A stretch of DNA of 64,000 nt from Candidatus Cybelea septentrionalis (GTDB lineage: Bacteria; Vulcanimicrobiota; Vulcanimicrobiia; Vulcanimicrobiales; Vulcanimicrobiaceae). Every line of letters begins with the position of its first letter. The first letter of the stretch is position 1. A program made the translations under genes and the position numbers. The stretch spans positions 102,776 to 166,775 of the forward strand of contig PMHJ01000034.1 of NCBI GenBank assembly GCA_003158175.1, written 5' to 3'. The notes beneath the pieces were generated by a model that was given only the letters and a program-made list of their open reading frames with translations, did no database searches and had not been told where the DNA came from. Of this stretch, positions 36,274-44,104 are shown in pieces.

Positions 36274-36471
36274 CTAGCGCTTGTCGGCGCTAAACGGGTC
36301 GGTCGACTTTGCAACGTACGTGTACTTCTCGCCGCAGATGCGACAAACGTTGAGCGGACTTCCAAAATGTTCGTGCGGTGCGTATACTTTCGGGGCGGCC
36401 TTGGCGCGCTTCTTGACAGCGGTTGCGGTTGTGATGGTGTCCTCATTCCTCGCCCCCGAGTGGGCAAGCAA
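36274..36471 (-). CDS. Small protein with a zinc-ribbon-like CxxC
   Basis: 65 aa from a TTG at 36471, with GGGAG 4 nt upstream. A basic N-terminal half (AVKKRAKAAPK) precedes VCRICGEKYTYVAKSTDP, a half zinc ribbon with only one Cys pair and a nearby His (HEHFGSPLN). It could bind nucleic acid or need a partner to complete the metal site. No family recognised. Confidence 0.5.
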   Translation of the reverse strand: MLAHSGARNEDTITTATAVKKRAKAAPKVYAPHEHFGSPLNVCRICGEKYTYVAKSTDPFSADKR

Positions 36472-36530
36472 TTCGCTCCCAAATTCGAAAACGTAGGATC
36501 TATATTCGGGCTGGAGGCAAAAAGAACCCC

Positions 36531-38102
36531 TTAGAGCGCGTTGTAGACGTCCGAGGCCATCTCGCCGAGCGTTTGACCGGCGTAGTGGGCGGCATCCCGG
36601 CTAGAATCGACGCTCCCCTTGCCCGCCATTCGGTTGATGTAGAACGCGAAGGCGACGTGGCGGCCGTGGCTCGTCGTGATGTACCCAGCGAGCCCTTTCG
36701 TGACGAGTTCGTTGTCGTCGAGCGAATTCGCCGACGTCCACGTGCCCGTCTTCGCGCGGACGTGGCCCGCGGCCGGCACGCCGTTTTGGATATTGAAGAG
36801 CGTTCCGTCCACGCCCATGACCGGCAAACCACGTTCCAACGAGGAGAACCACGCCTGCCGAGACGCCCACGACAAATAACTGACCATGAATCGTGGCGTG
36901 AAGAAGGCAAAGGTGCCGAGACCGTCTTGCTGCGACGCCCCTTTGAGGTCGAGCCCGGCGCTCGAAAGGAGTGCGCGCTCGCAGGCAAATGCGGCTTTCA
37001 AAAGACCGCTCTTTGCCTGCGCCACGTAGGTCGCCCAGAGGTACGGCATCAAGGCCGCATGCAAGTTGTCACTCACCTTGAGCGTGACGTAGACGTCTTC
37101 GGACAATGGCGGCGATACGTGACGTGCGACCAGATTGGCCGGCACGTAGGACGGCGCAACGGCGTCGTGATTGAAGAGCGCTACGCCGGAAGGCGTACGC
37201 ACGGTCACGCCCGCGTCCCGCAGGGCAACGATGAACGCCGCTTGTGCGAAGCGCTGCGGTTCGGGCACACGGTACGAATATAAGATCGCCTTCCCGACGG
37301 GCATCGTACCGGTAATTGTCGCCGTATGCGATCCGTCGGCGTTCGTCTTGTCGCTGGGGAGATCGATCGTCGGCTGGGATTTGGCCGGCCCGGTCGTCGC
37401 CGCGTTGACGAACGTAACGTAGGGCGTCTGCGGAGAGACGCCGATTGAAACTGGGTCGCCTGCCTTCGCCCCCGGCGTCAGCGTCAGATCGACGAGATTG
37501 TCGTTCACGACGATCGACGAAACGATCGCGCCGGTCCCGCCCTCGGAGCCTTGATCTGCAAAAAGTGACGTGTCGATCGCAATCGCGCCATCGATCTGCT
37601 TGATGCCGGCGCGCGCGACCTGCGCCGCGAGGTCGCGCAGAATGGCGAGCGGATCGCCCGGAACTGCTTTTGTGTCGTAGTTGCCGTCGTAGGAATGATC
37701 TTCGTTTTCGAAGGCGAGCGTGCCGTCGGGGCGCACGCGTTGCGAGAGGTTCGGGTCCGCGCCGGCGACCAGCACGAGATCGCCGTGCAGCACGCCGTTC
37801 GAATCGATAGGCCCGGTGCGATAGACCGGCGTCGTCCAGCGGAAGTTCGGTCCGAGCAACGCCAGGCTCGTCCCGGTCGTCAGCAGCTTCGTGGTCGAAG
37901 CCGCTTCCATCAAGATGTCGGCATTGCGGGCGTACAGCTGGCGCTTGGCGTCGAGGTCGTAAACCTCGGCGGCCACGATCGCGTGCGCGAACTGCGGTCG
38001 GGCAACGATAGCGCGCATGGCGGCCGCGATCGACGAAGTCTGCGCGGGCGCGGCCTGCGAAAGCAGCGCCGTTGCGAAGGTTAGGACCAGTGCGAGATTC
38101 AT
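36531..38102 (-). CDS. dacB: D-alanyl-D-alanine carboxypeptidase/endopeptidase, PBP4 (S13) family
   Basis: 523 aa with a Sec signal peptide. All three penicillin-binding motifs are present: SxxK as STTK (EAASTTKLLT, about residue 69), SxN as SDN (KVSDNLHAALMP) and KTG (RAKTGTWTSANS). The long insert between the first two motifs is typical of the PBP4/S13 family. It trims or opens peptidoglycan cross-links in the periplasm. It lies 10 bp downstream of the oxidase-ZIP gene on the same strand. Confidence 0.9.
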   Translation of the reverse strand: MNLALVLTFATALLSQAAPAQTSSIAAAMRAIVARPQFAHAIVAAEVYDLDAKRQLYARNADILMEAASTTKLLTTGTSLALLGPNFRWTTPVYRTGPIDSNGVLHGDLVLVAGADPNLSQRVRPDGTLAFENEDHSYDGNYDTKAVPGDPLAILRDLAAQVARAGIKQIDGAIAIDTSLFADQGSEGGTGAIVSSIVVNDNLVDLTLTPGAKAGDPVSIGVSPQTPYVTFVNAATTGPAKSQPTIDLPSDKTNADGSHTATITGTMPVGKAILYSYRVPEPQRFAQAAFIVALRDAGVTVRTPSGVALFNHDAVAPSYVPANLVARHVSPPLSEDVYVTLKVSDNLHAALMPYLWATYVAQAKSGLLKAAFACERALLSSAGLDLKGASQQDGLGTFAFFTPRFMVSYLSWASRQAWFSSLERGLPVMGVDGTLFNIQNGVPAAGHVRAKTGTWTSANSLDDNELVTKGLAGYITTSHGRHVAFAFYINRMAGKGSVDSSRDAAHYAGQTLGEMASDVYNAL

Positions 38103-38112
38103 TTGGAGTTCT

Positions 38113-39987
38113 CTAACCCCCGTTCATGTCGAGAAAGAGTTCGGTCGCAAGGGCGAGGAGAAAGCCCGCGCACATCGTCGCGGTTACGAAGGCCGTCAGT
38201 CCGGTGCGGCGCAGCACGCTCCAAAGCTCGCCGATGACGAAGACGAGCGCGCCGATGGCGATGGCGAGAAAGAGCACCGAAAGCGTCGGGGAGTAAAAGC
38301 TGTAACCGATAATCGTTCCGAGGAAGGTGGGCCCGCCCGCGATCAAGCCCGCTAAGCCGATTTGCGCCCACGACGGAACGACCCGCCCGACCAGCGGCGC
38401 CGCGACTCCGAAGCCTTCCGTTGCGTTGTGGAGGCCGAAGCCGACGATCAGCGCCAACGCCACCGCCGTGGCTCCCGATGCGGCCGACGCTCCGATCGCT
38501 AGGCCTTCACCGAAATTGTGAGCTCCGATTCCGATTGCGATGATTGCGGCCAGGACGATCGGATTCTCCGCATGCGCTGCGGCTTGGCGCGTGAAATGCG
38601 TTGCCGCGCTGCCCAAGCCGACCAAACCGATCGCGAGGCCGATGACGAAAACTGCGATCAGGGTTACCGGGAATGGCCCGACTCCGGCGTGCCAAGCGTT
38701 GAGGCCCGCCGAGAGCGGCGCGATCGCGTTCTGCGCGATCTCGACGACGAGGTAGAGAAGAATGCCGATCGCGAGTGCGTTGAGCAGCGCGATGGTCTGC
38801 ACGGAAAGGCGTCGCGCGCGCGCGATCGGAAGGCCGAGGAAAATGGTGAAGCCGGCGATGGCGCCGAGCAGCACCGTCCACCAAAAGCTTAATGCATGGC
38901 CGGTCGCGACGTTCGCGGGCTTCATCGCGCGATACATAGAGAGCAGCGTGTTGGGCGTACCGACGTAATGGATCGCGGTGATCAATCCGGCCGGCATTCC
39001 GTTTGCATCTTCGATGTGGTCCATCACGTGGCAATGGATGAGCCACGTCCCCGGCGTCGCATTAGCATCGATCACGACGTCGACGCGTTGCCCGGGGGCG
39101 ACGAGGACCGTGTCCTCGACGTCGCGATAGTCGACGGGCTCGGCGTCGCGCGAGATAATTTGCTGGTAATGCCCGTGCGTGTGCATCGTATGGAACTCTT
39201 CGCCGGAGATGTTGATCCAGCGGATTCGAAAGCGCTCTCCGGCGCGAACGTCGAGTGCGCGCGTCGCCGGATACTCTTTACCGTTGAGCGTGAAATGATT
39301 TTCAGCGGCGCTTTGAATTTGCCAGGACGAGATCATCTCAAGGAAGTCGTGCGCCAAGCCGCGTTCGACCGGACGCGGAGCGGACGGCTCGACGATAATC
39401 GCGCCGTACAGTCCGGAATCCAGCATCGCTTCGTTGTCATGGCTGTGATAGATGAACGTGCCGGGCTGGTCGGCAACGAAGCGGTAGACGAAGTGACCGC
39501 CCCGCGGAACGAGCGGCTGCGAGATGCCGCCGACGCCGTCCATCGCGACCGGGATGTCGTGCACTCCGTGCATGTGGATCGAGTCGGGTGTCGCGCCGTC
39601 GTTCGTATAATCGATGACCAGCGTGTCGCCTTGCTTCACGACCAGGGCTGGACCAGGTACCACGCCGTTATAGGTGTTCGCCATAACCGTCAGGCCAGGC
39701 TGGAGCGTCCACGGCGCGGAGCGCTCGACGAGATGAAAAACTCTTACGCGCCCCTGCTTTAACGGGATCGCTTGATAGGCTCCATCGGGGCGCCGGAATG
39801 CCGACGACTCGCCCGGGGCTGCCGTCGCCAGCGGGATCGGCCCCGCGATCGGCTGCAATCCGAGGGACGTCGAGTTTGGCGAGACCGCTTCGTCGGCATC
39901 GGCCAAAGCCGCCGCCGGCATCGCCGCGGACGTAAGAAGGACGGCGACAGCGACCGCCGTGACTAGCCGGATAAGCAGGGAGTTCAT
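38113..39987 (-). CDS. Multicopper oxidase fused to a ZIP-family metal transporter domain
   Basis: 624 aa. After a signal peptide comes a two-cupredoxin multicopper oxidase (about 70-345) with all four copper motifs: HMHGVH, FIYHSHDN, HTMHTHGH and HCHVMDHIED. A transmembrane helix then leads into a ZIP-like domain of about seven or eight helices (about 365-624), carrying the two ZIP metal-site motifs AHNFGEGLAIGAS and LHNATEGFGVAAP. The reading frame is continuous through the junction. A metal oxidised outside (Cu, Fe or Mn) could be coupled to transport or binding by the ZIP part. This is a rare domain pairing as far as I know. Confidence 0.85.
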   Translation of the reverse strand: MNSLLIRLVTAVAVAVLLTSAAMPAAALADADEAVSPNSTSLGLQPIAGPIPLATAAPGESSAFRRPDGAYQAIPLKQGRVRVFHLVERSAPWTLQPGLTVMANTYNGVVPGPALVVKQGDTLVIDYTNDGATPDSIHMHGVHDIPVAMDGVGGISQPLVPRGGHFVYRFVADQPGTFIYHSHDNEAMLDSGLYGAIIVEPSAPRPVERGLAHDFLEMISSWQIQSAAENHFTLNGKEYPATRALDVRAGERFRIRWINISGEEFHTMHTHGHYQQIISRDAEPVDYRDVEDTVLVAPGQRVDVVIDANATPGTWLIHCHVMDHIEDANGMPAGLITAIHYVGTPNTLLSMYRAMKPANVATGHALSFWWTVLLGAIAGFTIFLGLPIARARRLSVQTIALLNALAIGILLYLVVEIAQNAIAPLSAGLNAWHAGVGPFPVTLIAVFVIGLAIGLVGLGSAATHFTRQAAAHAENPIVLAAIIAIGIGAHNFGEGLAIGASAASGATAVALALIVGFGLHNATEGFGVAAPLVGRVVPSWAQIGLAGLIAGGPTFLGTIIGYSFYSPTLSVLFLAIAIGALVFVIGELWSVLRRTGLTAFVTATMCAGFLLALATELFLDMNGG

Positions 39988-40063
39988 TTGTTAGGTGCGC
40001 CTAAGGTTGCCGATAGGCGCGCCTTTCTCCTAGCGCGCACGCGGCTTTGCCCTTTTAATGCCG

Positions 40064-40100
40064 TCTGCCCATAAAATCGAGCGTTTGCCTATAAAAGGCG
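40064..40100 (-). repeat. 3'-flank repeat of the lipoprotein array, copy 1
   Basis: A 37-bp element just downstream of the gene at 40148-41071 (minus strand). It matches the element at 41597-41633 at about 28 of 37 positions, sharing the core CGTTTGCCT and AAAAGGCG. A GCCT...AGGC hairpin is visible inside it. A short piece (GCGTTTGCCT) recurs at 42180 downstream of the third gene. Confidence 0.5.
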
Positions 40101-40123
40101 GACTCGCGATTAGCGAGTCCGCC
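40097..40123 (-). terminator. Hairpin terminator of the glycine-rich lipoprotein gene
   Basis: A perfect 11-bp stem, GGCGGACTCGC with GCGAGTCCGCC, and a 5-nt loop. On the minus strand it is followed by TTTTAT, 25 bp after the stop of the gene at 40148; on the plus strand a run of six A's would become the 5' side. It should act as an intrinsic terminator for the minus-strand gene. Confidence 0.8.
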
Positions 40124-40147
40124 AAAAAACGAGGATCTGCGGAACCC

Positions 40148-41071
40148 TTATTCTCTTTTGCCATACCAGGAAATGACGACCTGGCCGTTACCCCTAGGCG
40201 CCGCGCCTTGCTGATTGCTCACGTTGGTCGCTCGCTTTTCTACGTAGGACGAGCCACCGCCACCGCCGCCACCATAGCCAGTACCGCCGCAGCCCTCATA
40301 ACAGCCACCAGAACCACCGCCACCACCGGCACCGTAGTAGCCGCCGCCCCCGCCACCGCCACCGGTCTCTTTGTAGAAGCAACTCTCGCCGCCTTCGCCA
40401 CCTTGACCGAGCGCACCCGACTCGCCTGGACCGCCAGCGCACGAGCCGGTGGGACCAGCGCCGCCCGCTCCTCCGGCTTGCTGAGTGCCTCCGCTCCCAC
40501 CAAATGATTCGTATGACCCGCTCCCACTGTTCCCGCCGGATGCACCAATCTTACCGCCGCCTGCGCCTCCGCTTCCCCCCTCGGGCGCCGCTCCACCGCC
40601 ACCGCCAGCCACAATGACGCGGTCGCTCAATGCATCGCCGCCCTGACGCACGTCAGTAGCGCCGCCGCCCCCAAGGCCGAATGAAGACCCCTCTGGGTTA
40701 CCACCGGCTGCTCCGCCGCCATTGTAGCCGCCGTAGCCGTCGTAGAGCGACGGCGTGCCTCCCACGTAAATCTCAAGCAACTCGCCGGGTTTGACGGGGA
40801 TCGTCGCCTTCACGCTGCCACCGGCGCCGCCGATCGCGGAACCGGAGCCGCCTGTCGCGCCGTCGGCCACGATCGTAAGACTCTTTTGGTCTCTAGGCAC
40901 CTTAAAATACTCTACCTGCCCAGAGTAACCGAGGATTTTGTGGCGCTCCTTTAGCTGCGGCGTAGGGACAGTCATTGCGCCGGGTGCGCCAATCGGCGGC
41001 TGCGACCCGCCGCACCCGGCAAGGATACCGATAGCCACGCAGGCTACAAAAGCGCGACGGAAATCAAACAT
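40148..41071 (-). CDS. Glycine-rich secreted lipoprotein (paralogue)
   Basis: 307 aa. Signal peptide starting MFDFRRAF with lipobox ILAGC, then GGSQPPIGAPG. A beta-rich segment (YSGQVEYFKVP to PGELLEIYVGG) is followed by a long Gly-rich stretch with scattered Cys and a C-terminal block SSYVEKRATNVSNQQGAAPR. The order is identical to the protein at 266-1237. It has an SD-covering hairpin leader (41078-41111). Probably surface-anchored; function unknown. Confidence 0.8.
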   Translation of the reverse strand: MFDFRRAFVACVAIGILAGCGGSQPPIGAPGAMTVPTPQLKERHKILGYSGQVEYFKVPRDQKSLTIVADGATGGSGSAIGGAGGSVKATIPVKPGELLEIYVGGTPSLYDGYGGYNGGGAAGGNPEGSSFGLGGGGATDVRQGGDALSDRVIVAGGGGGAAPEGGSGGAGGGKIGASGGNSGSGSYESFGGSGGTQQAGGAGGAGPTGSCAGGPGESGALGQGGEGGESCFYKETGGGGGGGGYYGAGGGGGSGGCYEGCGGTGYGGGGGGGSSYVEKRATNVSNQQGAAPRGNGQVVISWYGKRE

Positions 41072-41077
41072 TACGAT

Positions 41078-41111
41078 GCCCCTTTCGACACCGTAATGGT
41101 TCGACGGGGGC
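41078..41111 (-). promoter_or_regulatory. SD-sequestering leader hairpin, copy A
   Basis: Upstream of the ATG at 41071. Outer stem GCCCC with GGGGC, an inner TCGA/TCGA helix and an ATTAC loop. The 3' arm (AAGGGGC) is also the likely ribosome binding site, so pairing would hide it. Copies B and D keep the structure with base changes on both arms. Confidence 0.55.
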
Positions 41112-41130
41112 TAGGCGTTCCCCGGAGACT

Positions 41131-41295
41131 CTAGTCCTCTTCGCCCTCAGGCTCGCTCTTGGTTGCTTCGGACGGCGCGACGTTTCGCATGATCTGAAGC
41201 TGAGCCAGCATCACGTCGAGCTGCGCCTGTGTCGGCTCGTTTGAAAATCCAAGTTCAACCTTGTTTCCACCCCCAAGCGGCCACGAATATGCCAC
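41131..41295 (-). CDS. Small acidic-tailed protein
   Basis: 54 aa from a GTG at 41295 with GGGAGG 6 nt upstream. The N-terminus is MAYSWPLGGGNKVELGF, the middle an amphipathic helix (LDVMLAQLQIMRN), and the tail is acidic (EPEGEED). No family recognised. The same frame is open further upstream except for two stop codons, so it could be the surviving 3' end of a decayed gene. Its TAG lies at the very edge of leader A, and a similar sequence ending in TAG precedes leader D. Confidence 0.45.
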   Translation of the reverse strand: MAYSWPLGGGNKVELGFSNEPTQAQLDVMLAQLQIMRNVAPSEATKSEPEGEED

Positions 41296-41645
41296 GCCAG
41301 CCTCCCGTCTTCCGTCGCCCTTGAGGGCATCCGTTCAGAAAAGAGAGACAAGCACATCAAGTGGCTCCTCTGGAAGTTCAGCCCGAACCCTGCCTACGAG
41401 ACTGTAGACACGATAACTACGCTAAGGAGAGTCACGAATAGCCACGGCGCAATAATGTACGCTCAGGGCGTCGAGGCTTGCATTAACAGCTGCCCTTACC
41501 GGCCCTACGGAGGCATCGTCGGGATCGCTACCAAGTAGCAAAACGCTCGGGCCGCCTAACCCCCACGGCCTCGCCAGCTTTGCCTGAATAAGCGCGTTTG
41601 CCTCAAGAACCGATCGTTTGCCTCAAAAAGGCGAGGCGCAGTTCC
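41296..41645 (-). other. Gene-poor stretch with a possible decayed coding frame
   Basis: 350 bp without an intact gene. On the minus strand one frame, in phase with the small gene at 41131-41295, is open from 41622 except for TAG at 41422-41424 and a TGA near 41336. Its translation looks protein-like (GGPSVLLLGSDPDDASVGPV, later AELPEEPLDVLVSL). No start codon with a good ribosome binding site is seen. The right end carries the 37-bp repeat at 41597-41633. Confidence 0.35.
41597..41633 (-). repeat. 3'-flank repeat of the lipoprotein array, copy 2
   Basis: Partner of the element at 40064-40100. It contains two direct copies of CGTTTGCCTCAA-like sequence and a GCCT...AGGC mini-hairpin, placed 13 bp after the stop of the gene at 41646-42092 on the minus strand. 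Confidence 0.5.
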
Positions 41646-42092
41646 TCAGCTACAGGACTTGTTTTGCTTGCCCGTCATGGCGAACGTCCCGCCACCGTTT
41701 ACGTTGCCGTTCCCGGCGCTGAGGATGAATGTACCGGAGCCTTGCTTCGCATTGACAGACCCTTGCAAGCTCAGAATAACCGCAGGTGATGGGAGCCAAA
41801 TGGCAGATGCGTATAATTCCTTCCCTGAGGTAAGATACGTTCCGCTAAGACCGCCGCTACCGCTGCTAGACCAAGCGCCAGACGGTGTAAACGCCAAGCA
41901 AAAAGAAGATGGACCACTCCCGACTACAGTAGTGAATGTCGCTAGGTAGTATCCCTTGATAGCTTTCTGCGGAGAGCGCGTTGAGGGTTGAATCCCCGTA
42001 CTCGGCGCACCCGTCATTGGCTGCGATCCGCCGCACCCAGCGAGCATAACGATAGCCACGCAGACTCCAAAAACGCGACGGAAATCAAACAT
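41646..42092 (-). CDS. Small lipoprotein sharing the array's leader and signal peptide
   Basis: 148 aa. The first 25 residues (MFDFRRVFGVCVAIVMLAGC) are nearly the same as in the glycine-rich gene at 40148-41071, including lipobox and the following GGSQP. The mature part is quite different: not Gly-tract-based but a compact beta-rich domain (GYYLATFTTVVGSG, AVILSLQGSVNAKQGSGTF, GGGTFAMTG). This indicates that a leader plus signal module has been joined to an unrelated body. Function unknown. Confidence 0.75.
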   Translation of the reverse strand: MFDFRRVFGVCVAIVMLAGCGGSQPMTGAPSTGIQPSTRSPQKAIKGYYLATFTTVVGSGPSSFCLAFTPSGAWSSSGSGGLSGTYLTSGKELYASAIWLPSPAVILSLQGSVNAKQGSGTFILSAGNGNVNGGGTFAMTGKQNKSCS

Positions 42093-42100
42093 AGTTAAAC

Positions 42101-42134
42101 GCTCCCTTCGAGCTTGTAAAAGTTCGACGGGAGC
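42101..42134 (-). promoter_or_regulatory. SD-sequestering leader hairpin, copy B
   Basis: Upstream of the ATG at 42092. Stem GCTCCC with GGGAGC (6 bp), inner TCGA/TCGA and a CTT/AAG helix around a TTAC loop. The 3' arm AGGGAG is the likely ribosome binding site. Relative to copy A, a C-G pair has become T-A and CC/GG has become TT/AA in the inner helix. Confidence 0.55.
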
Positions 42135-42219
42135 TTGACGTTACCCGGTGACTAAGTTGATCGTTACCCACAAATGCGGGCGTTTGCCTAGCGGCTAAAC
42201 GAAGAAGCAGCGCATCTTA

Positions 42220-42476
42220 TTAATGGCTATACCAGGAAATGGTCACCTGGCCGCTACCCCTAGGTGCTGCGCCTTGCTGATCGCTGACATTGGTCGCTCG
42301 TTTTTCGACGTAAGACGAGCCGCCGCCACCACCGAGTCCTTCAGAAGCACCGCCCGGCGCGCGGCCGCAGCTCCCGTAACTTCCCCAGCCGGCACGTCCG
42401 CCTTTACCACCAGCACCGCCTGACTTCTTAGAACCTCCACGCCTAAAACGTGACGGCCCAACCGGAAATCAATCAT
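42220..42476 (-). pseudogene. Deleted and frameshifted glycine-rich lipoprotein remnant
   Basis: It starts MIDFRLGRHVLGVEV, like the gene at 43468, but after about 16 codons the sequence jumps, in a different frame, into the C-terminal half of a paralogue: GGKGGRAGWGSYGSCGRAPG, later SSYVEKRATNVSDQQGAAPR, ending ISWYSH. The lipobox and the entire beta-rich domain are missing. An internal deletion or unequal crossover between array members explains this. The 5' arm of its leader hairpin is also gone. Confidence 0.75.
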
Positions 42477-42518
42477 CTGGCTGCTCCTATCGACCTCGTA
42501 ACGGTTGCGAGATTCTTC

Positions 42519-43468
42519 TCACTGCCAACTGAGGACGACCAGCCCGTTGTGCGTTGGATTTTTCCACCCGCGCCACATATGCACGTTCGTGGCGCTCGAC
42601 TCAACGTAGGACGAGCCGCCGCCGGCTCCGCCGCCCCCGGCGGTATAGGAGCTGTCTGACTCACAGCCCGCGCCGCCACCGCCACCGCCGTAATAACCGC
42701 CGCCACCACCGCCTCCACCGGCACCTCCCGAATACGAGCTGTACTCGCCTGAGCTGCCGGTTCCGCCCGAACCTCCGGTGCCGAGCGCGCCGTTACCGCC
42801 AGCATTTCCGAAATATCCGAAGCATCCAGTGCCGCCGCCGCCGCCGGAACCGCCGGTAGTCTGCGTACCGCCGGCGCCGCCGCCACCGCATTCCACGTAG
42901 CTCGTTCCGCCGCTGCCGTTGCCGCCAGTTGTTCCGCCGCCCTTTCCGCCAGCGGGCCTGGGGCAGTCATAACCGGACGCCACTCCACCATTGCCACCAC
43001 CGCCGCCGACGACCACGATGCGATCCGAAAGCGTATCGCCTCCCTCGCGCACATCGGAAGCGCCGCCCCCGCCATATCCGTCCGCTTCGCGGTAGCCGTG
43101 CCCGCCAGGGCCGCCGCTGCCGCCGCCGTTAAAGCCGGCAGTTGTTCCAGAACGTCGCCCCCGACGTAGACTACCAGCTTCTCTCCCGGGGTAACCGGGA
43201 TCACGGCGTGCACGCGCCCGCCGTCCACTGCCGGGGATCCCGCGCCGTGAGCGCCGCGACCAACAACGGTGATGTGCGTCACGGAAGCCGGCACCCTGAA
43301 ATTCTGCGCTCTGCCCGTGTAATAGAACGATCTATGGTTCGGAAGATGGTCAGGGGCAGCGTTCATCGACACGACGCCGCTACTTACGGCGGCACCGCCG
43401 CATCCCGCAAGCATGGCAGTAGCCACGCAGACACCTAAAGCAAAACGGCCTAGACGGAAATCAATCAC
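42519..43468 (-). pseudogene. Glycine-rich lipoprotein gene with a single frameshift
   Basis: A GTG at 43468 opens the MIDFRLGRFALGV signal with lipobox MLAGC and continues through VIPVTPGEKLVVYVGGD. Near 43138-43146 the frame shifts by one base: comparison with the intact paralogue (GGEGATAGGFNGGG) shows that CAA-CT-GCC should be one base longer. The rest (GGFNGGG-like to NGLVVLSW, stop at 42519) is intact in the new frame. It may be inactivated, or could be a sequencing error or a switchable site. Confidence 0.75.
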
Positions 43469-43475
43469 CTGCTAC

Positions 43476-43509
43476 GTTCCTATCGACCTCGTAACGGTTC
43501 GATGGGAGC
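43476..43509 (-). promoter_or_regulatory. SD-sequestering leader hairpin, copy D
   Basis: Upstream of the GTG at 43468. GCTCCC-A-TCGA pairs with TCGA-T-AGGAAC, with two mismatches in the outer part, and the loop carries GTTACG. The 3' arm contains AGGA, the likely ribosome binding site. The flanking CCGGGGAACGCC is shared with copy A. Confidence 0.5.
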
Positions 43510-43597
43510 TTGGCGTTCCCCGGAGGCCCTAATTCCTCGTCGGCTCACGGGCCAGGCGTTCTAAGGCAAAGCAACGGCGGCGGCGAAAGAGAAACGC

Positions 43598-44104
43598 GTG
43601 CCGGAAGTTCGACTCAAACGCAGTTTGCGGATTCCAGCCGATTTGGCGTCCCAGGCGCTCGGCGACCTGCTGCAGGCAATCGCAAAGCAGGAGGGGCCGT
43701 GGCGTGGTTTTGCGTTGCACGTAAGTTTCGGCGATTTGCATCTCCCCGACGTCGGGTACGTTGCGATACCGATCCGTTTGACGGTGGAGAAGAACGCGAA
43801 GGAGGCGCGCAGCTTCGATATTCGGTTTAATGCCGCCAATCTTCCGGCCGCATTTCCCGGCTTTACCGGCACGGTGAGTGTCGAGCCGGGTGAAATCGGG
43901 GAATCAGAGCTTCATTTGTCGGGCGCGTACGAGCTGCCGATGCAGTTCTTTGGAAAGCTGCTCGATGGCGCGCTGATGCCTAACGTTGCGGCGCTCTCGC
44001 TCGAGAACTTCATCGGCGAAATCGCAGAAGCGTGCCAGGCGCGCGTCGACCAGCGCGAAGCCGAGTTTGCCCGCTATCATTTTTACAGTAGAACGACGGG
44101 GTGA
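43598..44104 (+). CDS. Conserved hypothetical protein
   Basis: 168 aa, GTG start. No signal peptide or membrane segment. Alternating strands (GFALHVSFGDLHLPDVGYV, VAIPIRLTVEK, HLSGAYELPM) suggest a beta-sandwich or START-like fold, but I do not recognise the family. Its stop overlaps the start of the flavin monooxygenase gene by 4 bp, so the two are translationally coupled and may share a pathway. Confidence 0.6.
   Translation: MPEVRLKRSLRIPADLASQALGDLLQAIAKQEGPWRGFALHVSFGDLHLPDVGYVAIPIRLTVEKNAKEARSFDIRFNAANLPAAFPGFTGTVSVEPGEIGESELHLSGAYELPMQFFGKLLDGALMPNVAALSLENFIGEIAEACQARVDQREAEFARYHFYSRTTG

Noticed and set aside
35993-36471. Two adjacent small minus-strand genes as a toxin-antitoxin pair
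   Set aside because: They do not overlap, and neither shows a toxin or antitoxin fold signature; adjacency alone is not enough.
41072-41135. Cyclic-di-GMP riboswitch as an explanation of the lipoprotein leader
   Set aside because: The leader has a single hairpin and lacks the two-helix GEMM architecture with its tetraloop and receptor; it is kept as a separate, unnamed element.
40240-43000. Repetitive Gly-codon DNA as a CRISPR array or minisatellite
   Set aside because: No regular repeat-spacer period; the pattern is explained by Gly-rich coding sequence in one frame.
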